A stretch of DNA of 64,000 bases from Auanema rhodensis (GCA_964057225.1 OZ059897.1:16802001-16866000), one strand, 5' to 3'; shown: positions 13,851-27,467, numbered from the stretch's first letter. Made by a program: numbers and translations. Notes: generated by a model from the sequence alone, not told the origin.

Positions 13851-15573
13851 GTCTATAATAGGCAACACATTAGTGAAGTAAGAATGAAATTCCAGCAAGA
13901 TAGATGGCATACACAAGGATACACACAATGATTGTTACCCACTCAAGTTTTCTAACAGCAGGATTTGGATCTACTAAACTATAAGAAAGTAACCCTCTTA
14001 CCCTTCTTGGAACTTAGCCAATATATTATCATCAAATGAAAATTAATTTAAAAATTACGGGAATACTGTTAAAGGGTTGTTATCAAACGTTTTTTTTGCG
14101 TTCTATCTACAAATCGGAAAAAAAATAGCGCGAACAGTTAATTATGGTGAAGTTTGTGTTTTCCTTACACAGTTTTGATATTCATTGTTATATTTGAAAG
14201 CATTGTTTTCTGAATGATACACACAAGTCTATTATTGGTTAACTTTAACAAACTGATAAGCTCGCAAAGATTATTTCAAGCAAGATATGACTGCAAATGC
14301 AATTCTCAAAAGATAGTAAAAGAGGATAAGTTGGAGTGACTTAGCAACAAAGATAGTTATAAATAAAAAGTGGTAGCTATAAGATATGTTTTCTAATGCA
14401 GAGGATAGAAAAAATGTTTTGTGAATAGTCTGTAGGGAGAGATTGAGAACTAACCTTTCCCTACTTTGATATTTTAGTGATGACTATCAATGAAGGCTAT
14501 CAAGGAAATATTTTTAGAAGTAGGACAACGATAAGTAATTAATGAAATATATATGTTGAGAGATGACAGCGGTCCTTAAATTAATAGAAGTTCTCAAATC
14601 AAAGAGGTCGTTGCGTGCAAACAGAATGTAATAATGATATAAGTGAAAGAGTAATCTCATAAAAAAATACCACAACTGTTTGACCATTAGTAGTCACTGA
14701 TGAAGAGAAAACATTTAATTAAATTGCTTTATTGGTTTTTTCTTCGTGGACAAGACAACCCGAAACTTTTATTTACAACTTATCGATTTAAAAAGACATA
14801 TGGCGTTTCAACACATTTGCAATCTTGAACACGTTAAATTTTGTTTCTTTGATATATTTTTTCTCTGTTAACTGTGTAGTACACATAATCCTTTATCAAT
14901 ATGTTGAGCATGTTATGTTTACTCGTAGATTTGAATGAACTTCAAGAATACAAACAACAAGATTGTCATTTCGCTCTAATTATGACATTGAAGCGGTTGA
15001 GTTATTCTGAAAAAAGTGCAAGTGTTCATTTTAATTGTTGATAATTTTGAATCATTAAATAAATATTTTTTATAAAAATTTTATTAAGCTTTCATGATAA
15101 TTTCAGCTAAATATAATTATACATATAAGGAAATAATTAAGTAAAGCACCGGGAGAATAAGGCCACTTCTCCAGTTATTTGATTAAAATGTAACGGGGAG
15201 TTTTGTACAAAATATTGCTAAAGTGAGTAGAAAAACTAAACAAATTTTTCAGATAAATATATTTTATAATTTTTATTCAATGAACATCTACCTTTATCAT
15301 GAATGATAAATGCTCTTAAAATGATTTTGCTTGAAGCGTATGATATAATTTGAATTTATATATATTATATCAATAAACATCTTTGATTGGGATTTTTAGA
15401 AGAAAGGAAAACTTTGATTTCATGACAAATATCTGGAACAAATGGAAAGCAAAAGAAAAAGTATTGTCCTTCAATATGTTTTCCAAACGGCAAGATGATA
15501 ATCAGTTAGTGTTTTTCCAATTCCTTCTTTATATCTGTTCCTCTCATTGGAGGTGGCCGATTTCGCAGCAAGC
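13851..15573. other. Intergenic between copine-like gene and branching enzyme
   Basis: About 1.7 kb, AT-rich. It should hold the 3' UTR of the copine-domain gene and the promoter of the branching enzyme. Immediately upstream of the branching-enzyme ATG (13851-13928) the frame stays open toward a hydrophobic MCVSLCMPSILLEF reading, which I take as 5' UTR. I see no RNA gene, repeat or conserved coding block here. Confidence 0.45.
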
Positions 15574-18500
15574 CTAGCTCACATATGCATCTGAATTAAA
15601 AAAATAATTATACGGTTTTCTAAGAATATATTCAATTCCGTGCCTATATTGATCTGGAATTTCCAGCAAAGATTGTACTGCCACCTGTAGTTCTCCATCT
15701 TCTAAACCACCTGTCTTCTTCATAATCTAAAAGAAAAAGTTTTAATTAGAGAATTTTGTTTGGATAAATTCTATGAAAAAGTTTACCTCGTGGAATTCGA
15801 CGAAATGGAAGTTATCCCATGCTCGTTTTGGTAAACTCTCATCAAATACCTAGATTCAAAGATGAAATGTATTGTTATGCTTTGAACTTACTCTCATCAT
15901 ATCCCATGGACCATCTCCTACACCAACAACAATAATGGAAAGTGGATATTGACAAGCTTGAACGATAGCTCTTCTGGTTGCTCGTTCATTAGTTACTTGA
16001 CCATCAGCAATAATAACCAAAATATGATACTGAATATGATTTTAGATATTTGGTAAAAATTTAAAAATTCGTTTATTACATCATTGGCTTTTTGGCAAAT
16101 TTCCATCGCTTGGTAGATTAAAGGAGCGAAATTGGTAGGACCACTCAGCTCTACACTTGGTGTTATCTCGTTATAAACTCTAAAGTATTTAGTTTTAAAG
16201 ATTTCTTGTTCACATTGCGCGAATTAATAAACTTACTTCAGAACTTCATCCAATGTTGTACAATCCCCTTCTGACTTCAAAGAGAATGTGCTCCAGTCTC
16301 CAGTCTTTGCATCACCAAATCCAAACAAAGGAAAGCGTCCAGTACTAGCAAAAGGAGCCAAAGTATTACCCAAAATGGTAATTACCTTGAAACAAAATTA
16401 TTATTAATACAAATGAAACAAAACTAACTTGTTGATAAGGATTCTTGATATTTGGATGAATAGTATGTAAAGAACGGCCTCCAAATGATTCTTCTCCTTG
16501 ATACTTATTAGAAGCAGTGTAATCAATGCCTAAAACAATTTGAAATATAAGTTTTACAATGTTTTTTTTTTACCAAATATAATGTTAGTTGATTCTAATC
16601 CTGCTTTACGCATAGCATCAGATAGAGCGTCGAGGCTTGTAATAGTGAGAAGCATCTCTTGCATTGATGTGACTCCTAATACAGATAACAACGAAGATTG
16701 TTTACGAAGCTGTAATCAACATAACGTTTCTACAAAAAAAAGGAATTATGCTTACTCTTGGGTATCCATCGCTGCTGAATCCACTTTGGCTGCGCCCACT
16801 ACGGCCTGAAGCCAAGGAACTATTGCTTGGAGCTCGATTAGCGAAAGCTGAGAGAATCTGAGGTGCCTAAAAACACTTATAACGACAAAACCAAGGGAGG
16901 CAATACCTGAGGAGCACTAGTTTGTTGCATTGCAGTCTGAGCATTAATAATAGGTTTCATTATTTCCGGAGGTATTCCTAAATAAATTTCTTTTAAGATA
17001 TATTATATTGCTCAAACCTCCTTCTGCTGCTACTCTATCGAAATACTCTTGAAGATTATCGCTGTTTTCGCTCATCTGATCTGGTGGAATTTCAACTGAC
17101 TGAATTTCAGGAGCGTATGTCATATCATCATGCTCGTCTTGTTCAACCCGTTCAAATACCTTAAGTAAAATAAAATTTTCATAATTACTGAAATATGTTT
17201 GCTGACTTCCATAGTCTTAATCATTTGACTGGTAGGATCTCCACTGGTTGGCTTCATCTGTTGTTGTAAACTTATACGTTTACTAATTGCTGGACTACTA
17301 AGCATATCTTCTTCCATTACAAAACCACCAACAGAGTTTTTATCCTTAAAAAAAGAATTTTCTTTAAAATATTATTAAACCCTTATTACATTTTGATTTC
17401 CCAAATATTCCAAAGCATCTTGAACATACATTTCAGCAGCGACAATATTTTTAGGATCTTCCTTATGTGCATTTGCCTAAAGAAGTTTATAGAAAATGAG
17501 ATTTGTAAAAGTCTCACTCACATCTAATCTTATGTGAATAGTAGGGCCTTGATCAGACTGTACTGTGTTTGCTGGAACTACTGCTGAGGTGAATCGAGGT
17601 TGTGGTATTGGACGATCCCCAATCACTCCGAACGGTGAGGCAGGCTTAATAACATAAAATAATTATTTAATAAGAATATTTTGTCTTACAATATCTGATT
17701 CCGTGTATGGTATTTGAGTTTGTTTTAATGCAGACAATGAAGAATCAGTCTTTTTCTCTAATGAGCTATCACCATTCGTAATTCCAAGATCAACTCCGAA
17801 ATCATATTCACGGCATAGTTCCTAAATGCACCAACTTTGTGAATTAATTATTTAAAATTAAGTCGCAACCTGTAACTGCTTGGCTTCTTCTGGAGTCATT
17901 ACCTTTTCATTTGTAGGTGGCATATCATATATTGGCTCCATTTGTACCTTAGACAAAAATTTTAAAAACTTTTTCTCTCTCAATAGTTTACTTTAACATA
18001 TTCATCACTATCTCCTGTTTCACGCCTGGGTTCGTTTTGGAGTGATCCTGCTTGTAAGAACTGAAGATCAACAACTGGCGAAGCAGCATTATCTAATTGT
18101 GGCTATAACAGTTTCTTTTTGAGTGAACAATATGATATTTTCTTACTTCATGTACATGAAAATCACTGATATCATAATCAGTCAATTCAGAATCACGGAA
18201 ACTTTAAATATATTCAATTAAGCAAATAATAATATTTTTTAAAAAACCTGTCTCGGTTAGGGGCTAATAAGGTATCTTTTCCTGCAAGCAAGTTGATTTC
18301 ATGCTGGAGTTTTTGGCCTAAACCAGGAGGTTCAGCTTGTTGATGTTGTTGTTGCTGATGTTCCATATGAAGTCTGAAACAATGAACGTTTCGTTAAAAT
18401 TAAATGAACAAATAACCTGATATGTTCCTCATCAGGAGAAGTACTATGGTAAGATATATGAGAAGCTGGAAGAAGTTTCTCGATAGCCTGTTCAGAGTTA

Positions 18501-19795
18501 TCAAGTTCAGATTCTTCTCCACCAACCTAAAAGTAAAATATGAAAAAAAACTTTTAATTGACTAAATGACCATTCTGTCTCTTTCAAGTGTGGCTATCCG
18601 CTCATTCTCGAGACGTTCTCTTTCCATTTTCCAATCTTGTAAAGCTTGTCTTTGTCTAATTAAGAAAAATGATATCACATTTAAATAATATGAAAAACAT
18701 ACTCATTGCTTAAGTTTTGCTCTCCTTTAGGTTGAGGAGAAAATTGTTGAGGTTGGGCTGAGTACTGAGCTTGTTGTTCTAATGTCATGAACTGTTCATC
18801 CTATATTTAATAAATTCCAATGATATAACACTAGAAGATAAAGAAATATATTTACATACCAGTGGACTAAGAGGTGAAAGGGGATGTTGTGAATTGGATG
18901 TGTATTGTACTTGACTTGGAGCATTTCGCTATAAAACAATGAAATGAAAAAAAATAGGTTGAATTAACAATTTCAAAAAGATAAAACTAACTGTCATCAA
19001 AGAATTGAATGCATCCTCAACTGCTTGAGTTTGAGAATTAACTTCATTATGAGCATTACTAGCAAAATTAGCTGTATTATTTTGAACATTTCTCTATAAA
19101 ATGAAGTATTTTTATGATAAGATTACATGAAAAAGCTTACAACAACATCGAAAGAAGCTTTTTCTTTATTATCTGTGTCCAATTGATGGAATGGTCTTGG
19201 ACTAGACTCTGTTTTTGGTGGCGATTCTCAAAATATAAAATTAGCTTTACTTTAAACTATTTTATAAACCTCGAAGATATTGCTGTGCTTCTATAATTAA
19301 CTGTTCAGCTGAGGTAGGAGATTCGTAAATTTTTTTATAATTCGTTTGGGATAAAGCTTGTTGATCGTTTCGTTCGTTTTGCCTCTGCTGTTTGTCTTGT
19401 AGAATTTGATATTGTTGTTGGCTATCAGTTTGTTCCTGCTGTTCAACCAGTATCTTAAAAGATAAAACAAAATTTGAATACAAACTATAGATATAAGTCT
19501 TCTACCTTCTCCAATTTTTGTCCAACTTCTTGTAATAATTCACCAGTCACCGGAGCCTGCTCTTCTTCCTTTAAGTTTTTTTCTGTTAAAAGATCTCATC
19601 AATTCTTCAACTTACCTCTTTCTTGTTTCCCTTGTTTTTATTTTCTTCTACCATCTTAAAGAAGAAATAGGCAAATCCAATCGCTATAGCAGAGAGAAAG
19701 AACCGGGTAAAAAAGGAAAACACCAAAAAGTGCTCTGGTTCCGGACATTCTTCCCACTCCTCCGGATCATAGCCAAGCGAGGCGTCGTACACCAT
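15574..19795 (-). CDS. cpna-1: CPNA-1-like atypical copine-domain protein with N-terminal membrane anchor
   Basis: In C. elegans, CPNA-1 is a muscle dense-body/M-line protein with an N-terminal transmembrane segment and a C-terminal copine domain but no C2 domains; this gene has that layout. Start 19795: [20 protein letters not shown], then a hydrophobic segment (about residues 25-50). The middle part (about 16.9-19.5 kb) is glutamine-, serine- and proline-rich and disordered, with coiled-coil-like Q runs (19.26-19.48 kb). The copine vWA domain (15.57-16.54 kb) begins [18 protein letters not shown], with the DxTxS MIDAS motif. It continues [55 protein letters not shown] and [18 protein letters not shown], ending near [16 protein letters not shown]. 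No C2 domains are visible. The family is certain; orthology to CPNA-1 rests on the membrane segment plus copine layout. It likely acts at muscle integrin attachment sites. Confidence 0.82.
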
Positions 19796-22600
19796 TTTGG
19801 GCTCCGACCTGTATAATCATGATCAATTTATATGATATTTTCAAGAAAAAGGAAGAGATAAAATTTATATGAATTGTTATGGATTAAAAAAACGGAGATT
19901 TCTCTCAATCCAAGGAGGAACTGATTTTGTTTTTGCTGAGAATCGAAAGGAAATCGATGAAAATCACAAAGCGTCAACTGTTTTAACTGAAAAAAACATG
20001 TGTGATTTAAGAGGAAAAGTAAAATATGAAAAAAGTTTATACAAATCTGAGTTGTATGTGACCTTTCTAAATAAGTAGAAAGAGAGATTTAAAAAAATGT
20101 ATATTACATATATCATACTATCCGCCATTTCAGCGTACAAATGAATAATTTCAAATGTTGGATTTTCCAATTTTAAAATTTGTTTTGAGTGGGAGCAACG
20201 GAACTCAAAGGATATGTGAATTATCTAGAATTGATCAATATTAAGGAAACATGTGCTGAAACCTGATGATCTGTTGAAGTCAGGTCATAGAAGAAGTTGT
20301 GTAAAGTGCTTCACTACACTACAACATATTAAATATGAAATAATATAACAATTAATGAACTAATTAGTTATAGAAAAACTATTTTATTTTTGAGTTTTAT
20401 TAAAATTATAAGATTTTCAACTATTTGTTTTAAAAGAAGAAAAATAAGTATATTATTTAAAAATTGTAAATACTCATTATGTATACAGAAATTTAGGCAA
20501 ACATTATTTTTTTTCTTTATTTTTAACTGTCGATTTAATATTATTTAATTTCACAATATAATTTTATATTACATATAATATATATATATATATAATAGTA
20601 TTGACTTAAAGAGCTTTGAATAGGTCATCTTCCTCACCGGTATTATTATAAAGCTTCAAAAAAAAGTTTTGTTTAGTTAACCTGAATACTTTTGTTTATA
20701 ATGAGATGAATCCAGCTGTTTTCTAAAAAATAGCTGGGCAAAGTATGAAGAACATCAATCTCTGCTGACCTTCGTAAGATGAACGAGTAAGTAAATTATG
20801 TGAATATAAAATTATAAAACAATGTATATCATCTTAATCGTCCTCTCTCACACTGTTTTTCTCAATTTGTTCAAATTTGTTTGTTTATAGTTACTGCAAA
20901 TTTTAACTCTCATCTATTCTTTGTGTTGTCAAATTTTTATTTATTTGATTAAGTTCTTTTTATAAAAATTTGGTGAACACTTTGACATATCATAAGCTTG
21001 ATGTTGACAATGCTCTTATTCCGTTTTTTTTAAAAGATCACAAGACTATCCTTGATATCTGGATAAAGTTTGCGATATTTCTTGTCATGAAAATAAAAAA
21101 ACGAGCTTTTCATATTATGTGTCTATATTCCTATCTTATTTCATAAAGGTGAAAGCTTCTTGTTTTATAAACGAAAACGGGAGAAACCGATATTAGAATC
21201 TGATTTGTAGTTAAAGTCATTAAAAGTTGGAGCAAGAAGATAAAAGTATTGAAAACAGATGGAGAAGTAGTAGATTAAATTTGATTTTCAAGTAATAGAA
21301 TCAAATACATGGAAGAAATATGTATAGCTTAAAAGATTCTAGAAATACAATATGATTTTAATCAAGAAAATCGGAAATAGAAACGGAGTAAAGTTTTCAG
21401 GTAGAGCAGTACAATTGGGTAACGGACAGCATTACTAAGAGCGACGAGAGAATAATGAGAGAGAGGAACTGGATAGCAAAGTGTTAGGTGGCTCAACCAG
21501 ATGAGAAAGAGAAAGTGCGTGATAGAGGTGCAGAGAAATATTTGATGGGATGAAGTCAAAGGAGAGAAAGCCGAAGAAAAGCTAAAAGATTTCGAGTAAT
21601 CCAGAGAACCATGGCACGAAACAACTGTTACTCTCATTTCTCTAAGACTGCCCGTTCGTTCGCTTACCTTCATCTGGATAACTGCCAATCTCCTACTTTA
21701 AGCACAGGAAAATTTCTACTAGAGGACATTTTGATGGATTAATCGAGCAACACAACACCTGATTTTTTGTCTCCATATCTGAGATCATTTACGTGAAATA
21801 AGTTCACTTTACATGTAGATCAAACAAGCTTAAACCATTATTCATAATCTTTATATATGTTACAACATTCTTTGTTTAGTTTTCTGTTGTCAAATTTACT
21901 TTGAAATGAACGATATTTCTTTATCCACTCAGTATTCCTACATGTTTTTAGCACATTTACAACAGGTGTGCAGTAAAACAAATACAATCACTTGAAAGTT
22001 AAATTAAATTTAAAAAAATGTCTTTGGTAAAAAATAAAACTTTTATTTCAAGAAAAAGTGTTGCACAAATGAGAGGAATGAATATTAACAGAGACCAACT
22101 ACCATAAAAGACTACAAGAAAAGGAAAACACAGATTGAACTTAAAATTTACATGCACAATAATTCAAGTTATTAGCAATCATATTGAAACCCTTATCTAT
22201 ATATTAGTACACTCAAACATTTAAAAACTTGGCTTTGAGCCAAAAAAAAAAACAAGAACGTTACAGTTTGAAAAAATGATCAGATCAATTATTAGTAAAA
22301 CTGATTAAACTTATTTTCATATGAAAGCAAAGATAACCCTATATCAAATGAGACATGAGACAAATTAACCCATTTTTCGAGTGGCAGCTATTCGTAGTTT
22401 TGAAGCAAGTAGTCGTAAATTACGTAGATGTATAGAGGACATCTTCATATATATCTAATTTTTACACATAATCCTTGACTAATATCGTCCAGGAATATTA
22501 CTTATCACTCCAAATGGTGGCTTTCTGAAACGAACTGTATTAAAAATTGAAAGTCATAATGTAGCTGTTGGTTGTTTGAAGGTTATAAAAAAAGCGGGAA
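19796..22600. other. Upstream region of the copine-like gene; nothing else recognised
   Basis: About 2.8 kb of AT-rich sequence, including a short TA run near 20577-20594. It should contain the promoter of the minus-strand copine-like gene. Short open frames here have no family features and look like chance. No tRNA, rRNA or transposon ends seen. Confidence 0.4.
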
Positions 22601-23339
22601 AAGCCTGTACGTTCAAATAAAATAGAAAGTCTAAGCATCGCCAATTAATCCGCCTATGATTACGTAGATGGTGAAAGGGACAACGACCGTCTCTTCAATC
22701 TTCTCACTCAATAGTTGACAAGACAGTAACAAATGGGGTACTGCCCTCTGCCACTAAAGAACCCCGCTACGCTTAATGACCTTCCTCTGTTAAGCATTTT
22801 TGTGTATTAGGCAACATGCCGACCGGATGAATTATGAGCCTCTTAAGCGGAGACAGAAAAATAAGATACCATGTTGACAATATATTTGCATGAAACAACA
22901 GTCTATTGAAAGCCGTGAATTCCATTAGGTGAACTATTCATCAGACTGTCAGTCATCCAACGACTTAGGCACGGAACAGGAAAAATTGAAACGACGATTA
23001 AATCTATGAGGCAAAAAGCAATTTGTCATGTCATAGGAACGTAAAATGGTATATATAAAATATCTAATTAATATTCGCGCAAATTAAGCAGATCTTTTAA
23101 TGGAATCATGTATGGGAGAGAGAGAGAAGACAAACGTTTACATTGGGGCAGAGTGAAAAGGACAATGCCTCTATTCTGCCGCGCATTACGCAAGAATAGT
23201 TGCGCAACACATACATCTGCGGTAACTATGTGTACAACAGACTAGTTTAAATAACAATTTGTAAAAAAGCATATTGATTGATAACTGCATTTGATGACTA
23301 ACGTTATTATTTATTGTAAAAAAGTATATGTAAAGTAAC
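22601..23339 (-). other. 3' flank of the E2F gene, unusually GC-balanced
   Basis: This stretch is less AT-rich than its surroundings (22620-22960 especially). It lies just beyond the E2F stop or donor at 23340-23342, so it is either 3' UTR or holds a last exon. On the minus strand an acceptor-like TTCTTTAG ends at 22754. A short open frame after it runs to a TAG near 22635. Confidence 0.35.
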
Positions 23340-25960
23340 TTACGGAATAGAGGTTTCCAACTTCTTCACTACTTGGAATGGAGAAGACTGCTTGTGGTCT
23401 AATGAAGTGCTCACATTAACCTTATTAGAATTTCCTAGAATATTTGAAACACTATGCTTCGTCAATGTAGGTATGGGTGGAGTGGAAACAGCCTTCTGAG
23501 CTAATAGAGTCGATGTCACGAAATTTGACCATAGTGACTAAAAAATAATATATTATGAGATACCCGAAAGTTTAAAACTCTTACGGAATTTTGTAATACA
23601 AGAGGTTGAAGTCCAGACAGAGGAACGGTTCCTAGCTGGTACCCACCATGTAATTTCAAAGGCATACGCTTTGGGGTAGTTATTGGAGAATTAGTTGACG
23701 GCACAAATGGGGGTATCATAGTTTTTTGAGGTTGGGGCTTTTGCAAAGATCCATTTTCTTTGGGCTTTGTAGTAGTTGTCAATACATTTGAAATTATTGC
23801 TAATGGTGATTTAGTTAATAAGGGAGCGTGGACTGCGGTATTCTCTTGCTTCAAGCGCTCAGCAGCCAGTTCCGCAAACATCATAAGACTAGAAGCAGCA
23901 GTTGTGATATTCTCAGACCTATAAGTACGATTAATGAATGAATAAATCCCTATAATCTGAGTATGCATACTTTATTCGTGGCATCTTCTGTTGTAGTCCC
24001 TGAAGAGTACCAGCTAGGTCAGCATCTGAGTGACTACGCTTTCCAGCTGTCAAGGATTGAACCATTGCAGCTGTAGTAGCCTGCAAAAAAAATAATTATG
24101 ATAAAAAAACAAAAGCCAATCTTTTTATACTGTTTTATCGATGAAAATAACAATAATAAACAAAAACGCATACCTTCATCTGAGGAGTCTGAGGAGCTGA
24201 AGCAGAGGATGTTAATAATTTTTCTAAACAAGCATTAGCATCGTATGTGGCATTTTCGTCAGGCTCAGGGCCACAATATACGAAAAGCGGTATCTTTTTA
24301 GTGCCGAACAAATAGTGAACCTTTTTTATAAGTCCAAGAGCAACAAGTACATTAGCAATGTCATAAAGACGTCGGCAACGACCTGAAAGCACAGATGGTT
24401 AGGTTAGTTCTTGTCATATTATAAGTATACTTCTGCTTGGAGGCTCAAAGCCTTCCGTTTCCGGGTCCTTTATTAGAACTGTGCTAGCAACATCCAGGCT
24501 AACACGACGGGTCTCCTTCTGAAAACAACATTTCGTCAAAGCATCACTTTGATTTCCCAACTTACAGGATTACTCAATAAAACCATAATGAACCGTCGAC
24601 ATAATTGAGCCAGGGAATTTCTTCCCTGTCTGTCACGACCATCTACACGTGGTCTCTGGGGTCGGAATGTTGGCATTTCAGATAAATAAGAATAATTGTT
24701 AGAACTATTGGCATTATCTTGTAAAGATCCTGTAATGAAGCTCTAATTTTAAATATGATTAGTACCACATACCAACAGAATCACGACCTTGCTTTCTACT
24801 GGGAGATAGCTCCGTGAAAGAGCACATTGCTTGTTCAACTTGCAACACTCGCTCTGGTAACTGTTCAGCAATCGCATCTCTCTGAAACATAACGAAGATT
24901 AATTTATACGGCAATTTATCTCTGAACCTGGAGTTCTGCCATAAGTTTAGGTAAGTTATCTAGGCCCTGCCAACGATAAAAAGATTTATTAGTTTTACTC
25001 ATAGCATCCAGTGCTTCCATTACATTTACAATGTCATATATACGACGTTTTTCAACATCTAAAAAATATATGTTTTGGGAATTATAAAAAAGAACATACT
25101 CATTTTCCTGGCAACTGATTCGAGATGAACTTCCTTTTTCATCGAATCTCGTGTTTCTTCATTCATAGCTATCAAAAATCTAAAAATAACAATAGAACAA
25201 CTTATTTTTAACTGGTCCATACCGTTGACATAATAATCCTAAACTTTTATCTTTTCGTGAGCCTCCTTCACCATCCTCACAGTCATCCTCAAAAGTTGAA
25301 TCGCGTCTTTGCAGACTCAAAACAGGAGGGGAAGAAACCGAAGCTACAAAACATGACTATTTCATATCTAATTTATTTAATATTTTTTCAGTTTCAGAGT
25401 AAAGTCGGCACAATCCGATAATGATGGATAAGATTTTCGCATTTGCAAACAAAAAAAGCTAATCAGTTGACCCATAACCAAACATTTTGACATTTTTAGT
25501 GCCGTAATCAGATCATGAATCCATGGTGTTTACTAAGACAGCCACGAACCACTAGGCCATTCATCATGACTTTATCTCCCGCCATATTTTCTTGAGAGAG
25601 CTACGTTGGGCGCGAAGTGTTATCATTTTTGTATCGAGAATTTTGAATGAGTTTGGCGGACAAATTATCCACACCGTGAAACCTCAATTGGTTTCAATTT
25701 AGTAATACTTATCAAAGTTCAAAAATAATTGAAACTATAAATAACTAACCGTTACTAAAAGCAGAAGCATTAGAAACCTGGGAGAAAGTGGGAGAATTTA
25801 ATACTGGGTCTGTAGGTACAGTAACCACATCGATGTCATCGACGACTTCTTTATTAAGTGGTAAAACGATGGACATCTTTTCATAGTTAACCATGTGTGG
25901 AAAAGGTATGTTCTCCTTATTTGCTTCACTTGTATCCAAAAAAGACCCGTACGAAGTCAT
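23340..25960 (-). CDS. efl-3: Atypical E2F transcription factor with two DNA-binding domains (E2F7/8; EFL-3-like)
   Basis: Atypical E2Fs bind E2F sites without a DP partner and mostly repress cell-cycle and apoptosis genes. Start at 25960 (MTSYGSFLDTSEANKENIPF). After an intron of about 400 bp comes winged helix 1 (about 25.3-24.96 kb): KSLGLLCQRFLIAMNEET, then VEKRRIYDIVNVMEALDAMS and FYRWQGL. Winged helix 2 (about 24.6-24.25 kb): NSLAQLCRRFIMVLLSNP, then CRRLYDIANVLVALGLIKKV and FGTKKIPLFVYCGP. Both carry the RRxYDI recognition helix and no dimerisation/marked box follows, which defines the E2F7/8 class. The tail is Ser/Pro/Thr-rich. The last codons read TSIP then TAA (23340-23342), but the same bases form a perfect donor CC|GTAAGT, so a further exon is possible. 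Several E2F-like motifs lie in its first intron and upstream. Confidence 0.88.
25577..25660. promoter_or_regulatory. Cluster of E2F-like motifs in intron 1 of the E2F gene
   Basis: Within 84 bp of the first intron are TCCCGCC (25577-25583), GGGCGCGAAG (25608-25617) and TTTGGCGGA (25652-25660). All are close to the E2F consensus TTTSSCGC in one orientation or the other, in otherwise AT-rich DNA. This suggests an intronic control element or alternative promoter under E2F control. Function is inferred. Confidence 0.45.
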
Positions 25961-26698
25961 GTTCCTGAAAAAATGTAAACCATGGAAACAACTTATATTA
26001 ATGAATATATGATAAAGAGTAATATTAGCGTAAAGATGACTCAGAGCCACCATGCAGAGACCCAAAAGCAAGCACAATTGTGCCATTGCGCAACACTGTC
26101 ACGCTTTTGCCACTACAAGTGAAAAACAGTAAAATAAACATATCGTTCAGAAGAATCATTAGAAAAGTGGATGAGGCTTTAAAAGTAAAATTTGAACTTT
26201 TTCATTTAAAGAAATAAAAATAATAATGTTTAAGAACAGTATATTTAGATTTAGACATTTTTAAGAGAAAGTGAGGTTTAGAATGAGGCTCATTGAATAG
26301 AAAAGACCTTGAAAACAAATTAGAGATTTGAATAAACGATAGACAAATTTCGCATGAACACGATGAGTGCGGGAAGATGAATTTAAACATTGCAATTCCG
26401 ATAATGAACGTTGAAGTTTAGAAAGTCAGCTCAGAAAGAAAACAATGACCACTCATAAGAAAAAAACTAAATATTTCACACATTTTAAAAAGACTCATCT
26501 ATAGACAGCCTGTTGAACTACCCAAAGGCATAGAAGACAAGACTCTTAACCCAAAAGCAAGAAAGAGGCAATCTATACATAAATGCCACTGGGAACTGAA
26601 CTTTACGTTTAGTAAATGTTGTCTACATCCCAGTACCCAGTCAATACAAGAACATCTGTAGAGTCGAGGGCGCGGTATACCGTTGTGCGCGCGTCTCA

Positions 26699-26730
26699 GG
26701 GCGGAGCCACGCCGGCCTTTCCCGCCAAAA
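26699..26730. promoter_or_regulatory. GC box plus consensus E2F site upstream of the E2F gene
   Basis: A GGGCGGAGC box (26699-26707) is followed by TTTCCCGCCAAAA (26718-26730), which matches the E2F consensus on both strands. It lies in a GC-rich island (about 26660-26735), 0.75 kb upstream of the E2F ATG and 0.75 kb downstream of rpl-37. It may be the proximal promoter of the E2F gene and an autoregulation site. Confidence 0.5.
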
Positions 26731-26880
26731 ATAATGCATATCGAGCCAATAAAGAAGGACCAAAGAGAGAAAAAGATGAATGAAGAGAATTACAGAGAGT
26801 GATAGAAGCATACACAAGGCTAGTAATATTCTTGAATACAACTGTATGAATATACAAATTGCAAAGCTAATCAATTTTAA

Positions 26881-26891
26881 CCCCCCCCCCC
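26881..26891. repeat. Poly-C tract, 11 nt
   Basis: An uninterrupted run of 11 C (G on the minus strand), rare in this AT-rich sequence, in the upstream region of the E2F gene. It may be length-variable. No function known. Confidence 0.9.
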
Positions 26892-27467
26892 AATACTTAT
26901 ATAGAACAATCAAATATTCATTCATTAGCTTACAGTGGATTCATCTATCATTTCTTGCACCCCACATTTGACTGCTGAATTAAATGTCCCATTTACGAAC
27001 ATAATGAAAACAAAAGTCAGATAACAACATGACTATGTTCTCTACTTTTTTACCATACAACCCTATATTAAACTTTGAAAATAGTCTATCAATTGAACTA
27101 TGAACCAAGAATTCGAAGCACATCTTCAATAACTAATAACATCATACTCAGCGCGATATGTTAATCAAACTACAGAAATGTATTCCATAAAACTGAAAGC
27201 TTAAACCAAGTAATGATCTATGAGGCTTCTAATGACTTATGAAAACGACAGATCAGTTAACCGTATAATTTGCATACCATTCTTGCAAATATGCACATCA
27301 CTATACGAGCAGGTGCACTACCAAATTTAATGACCCACAAACGTTAAAATGTCAACTTAGACGAATAAGCAATGAGCTACCACACGTCGAACAGACGACC
27401 ACCCTACCCGATCAACAAAAAAAATATCAGCAAAAACCATTTACTTTAACAAATAACAATTTCAGAA

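Larger units (their letters stand above)
25961..27467. other. Intergenic, E2F promoter region / rpl-37 3' flank
   Basis: 1.5 kb between two minus-strand genes. It holds the GC island with the E2F-like site and GC box and the poly-C tract, each listed separately. The rest is AT-rich with no convincing coding frame. It should contain the rpl-37 3' UTR (right end) and the E2F gene promoter. Confidence 0.5.

Noticed and set aside
13851-13928. Upstream extension of branching enzyme with hydrophobic MCVSLCMPS... start
   Set aside because: The enzyme is cytosolic, and an acceptor two bases before the inner ATG favours the start at 13850.
20262-20300. Possible C/D-box snoRNA (TGATGAT and a CTGA-like end)
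   Set aside because: The boxes are too close and no terminal stem is visible.
21362-21688. 108-codon minus-strand frame (MAVIQMKVSERTGS...)
   Set aside because: Ser/Leu/Phe-rich with no motif or splice context; region upstream of the copine-like gene.
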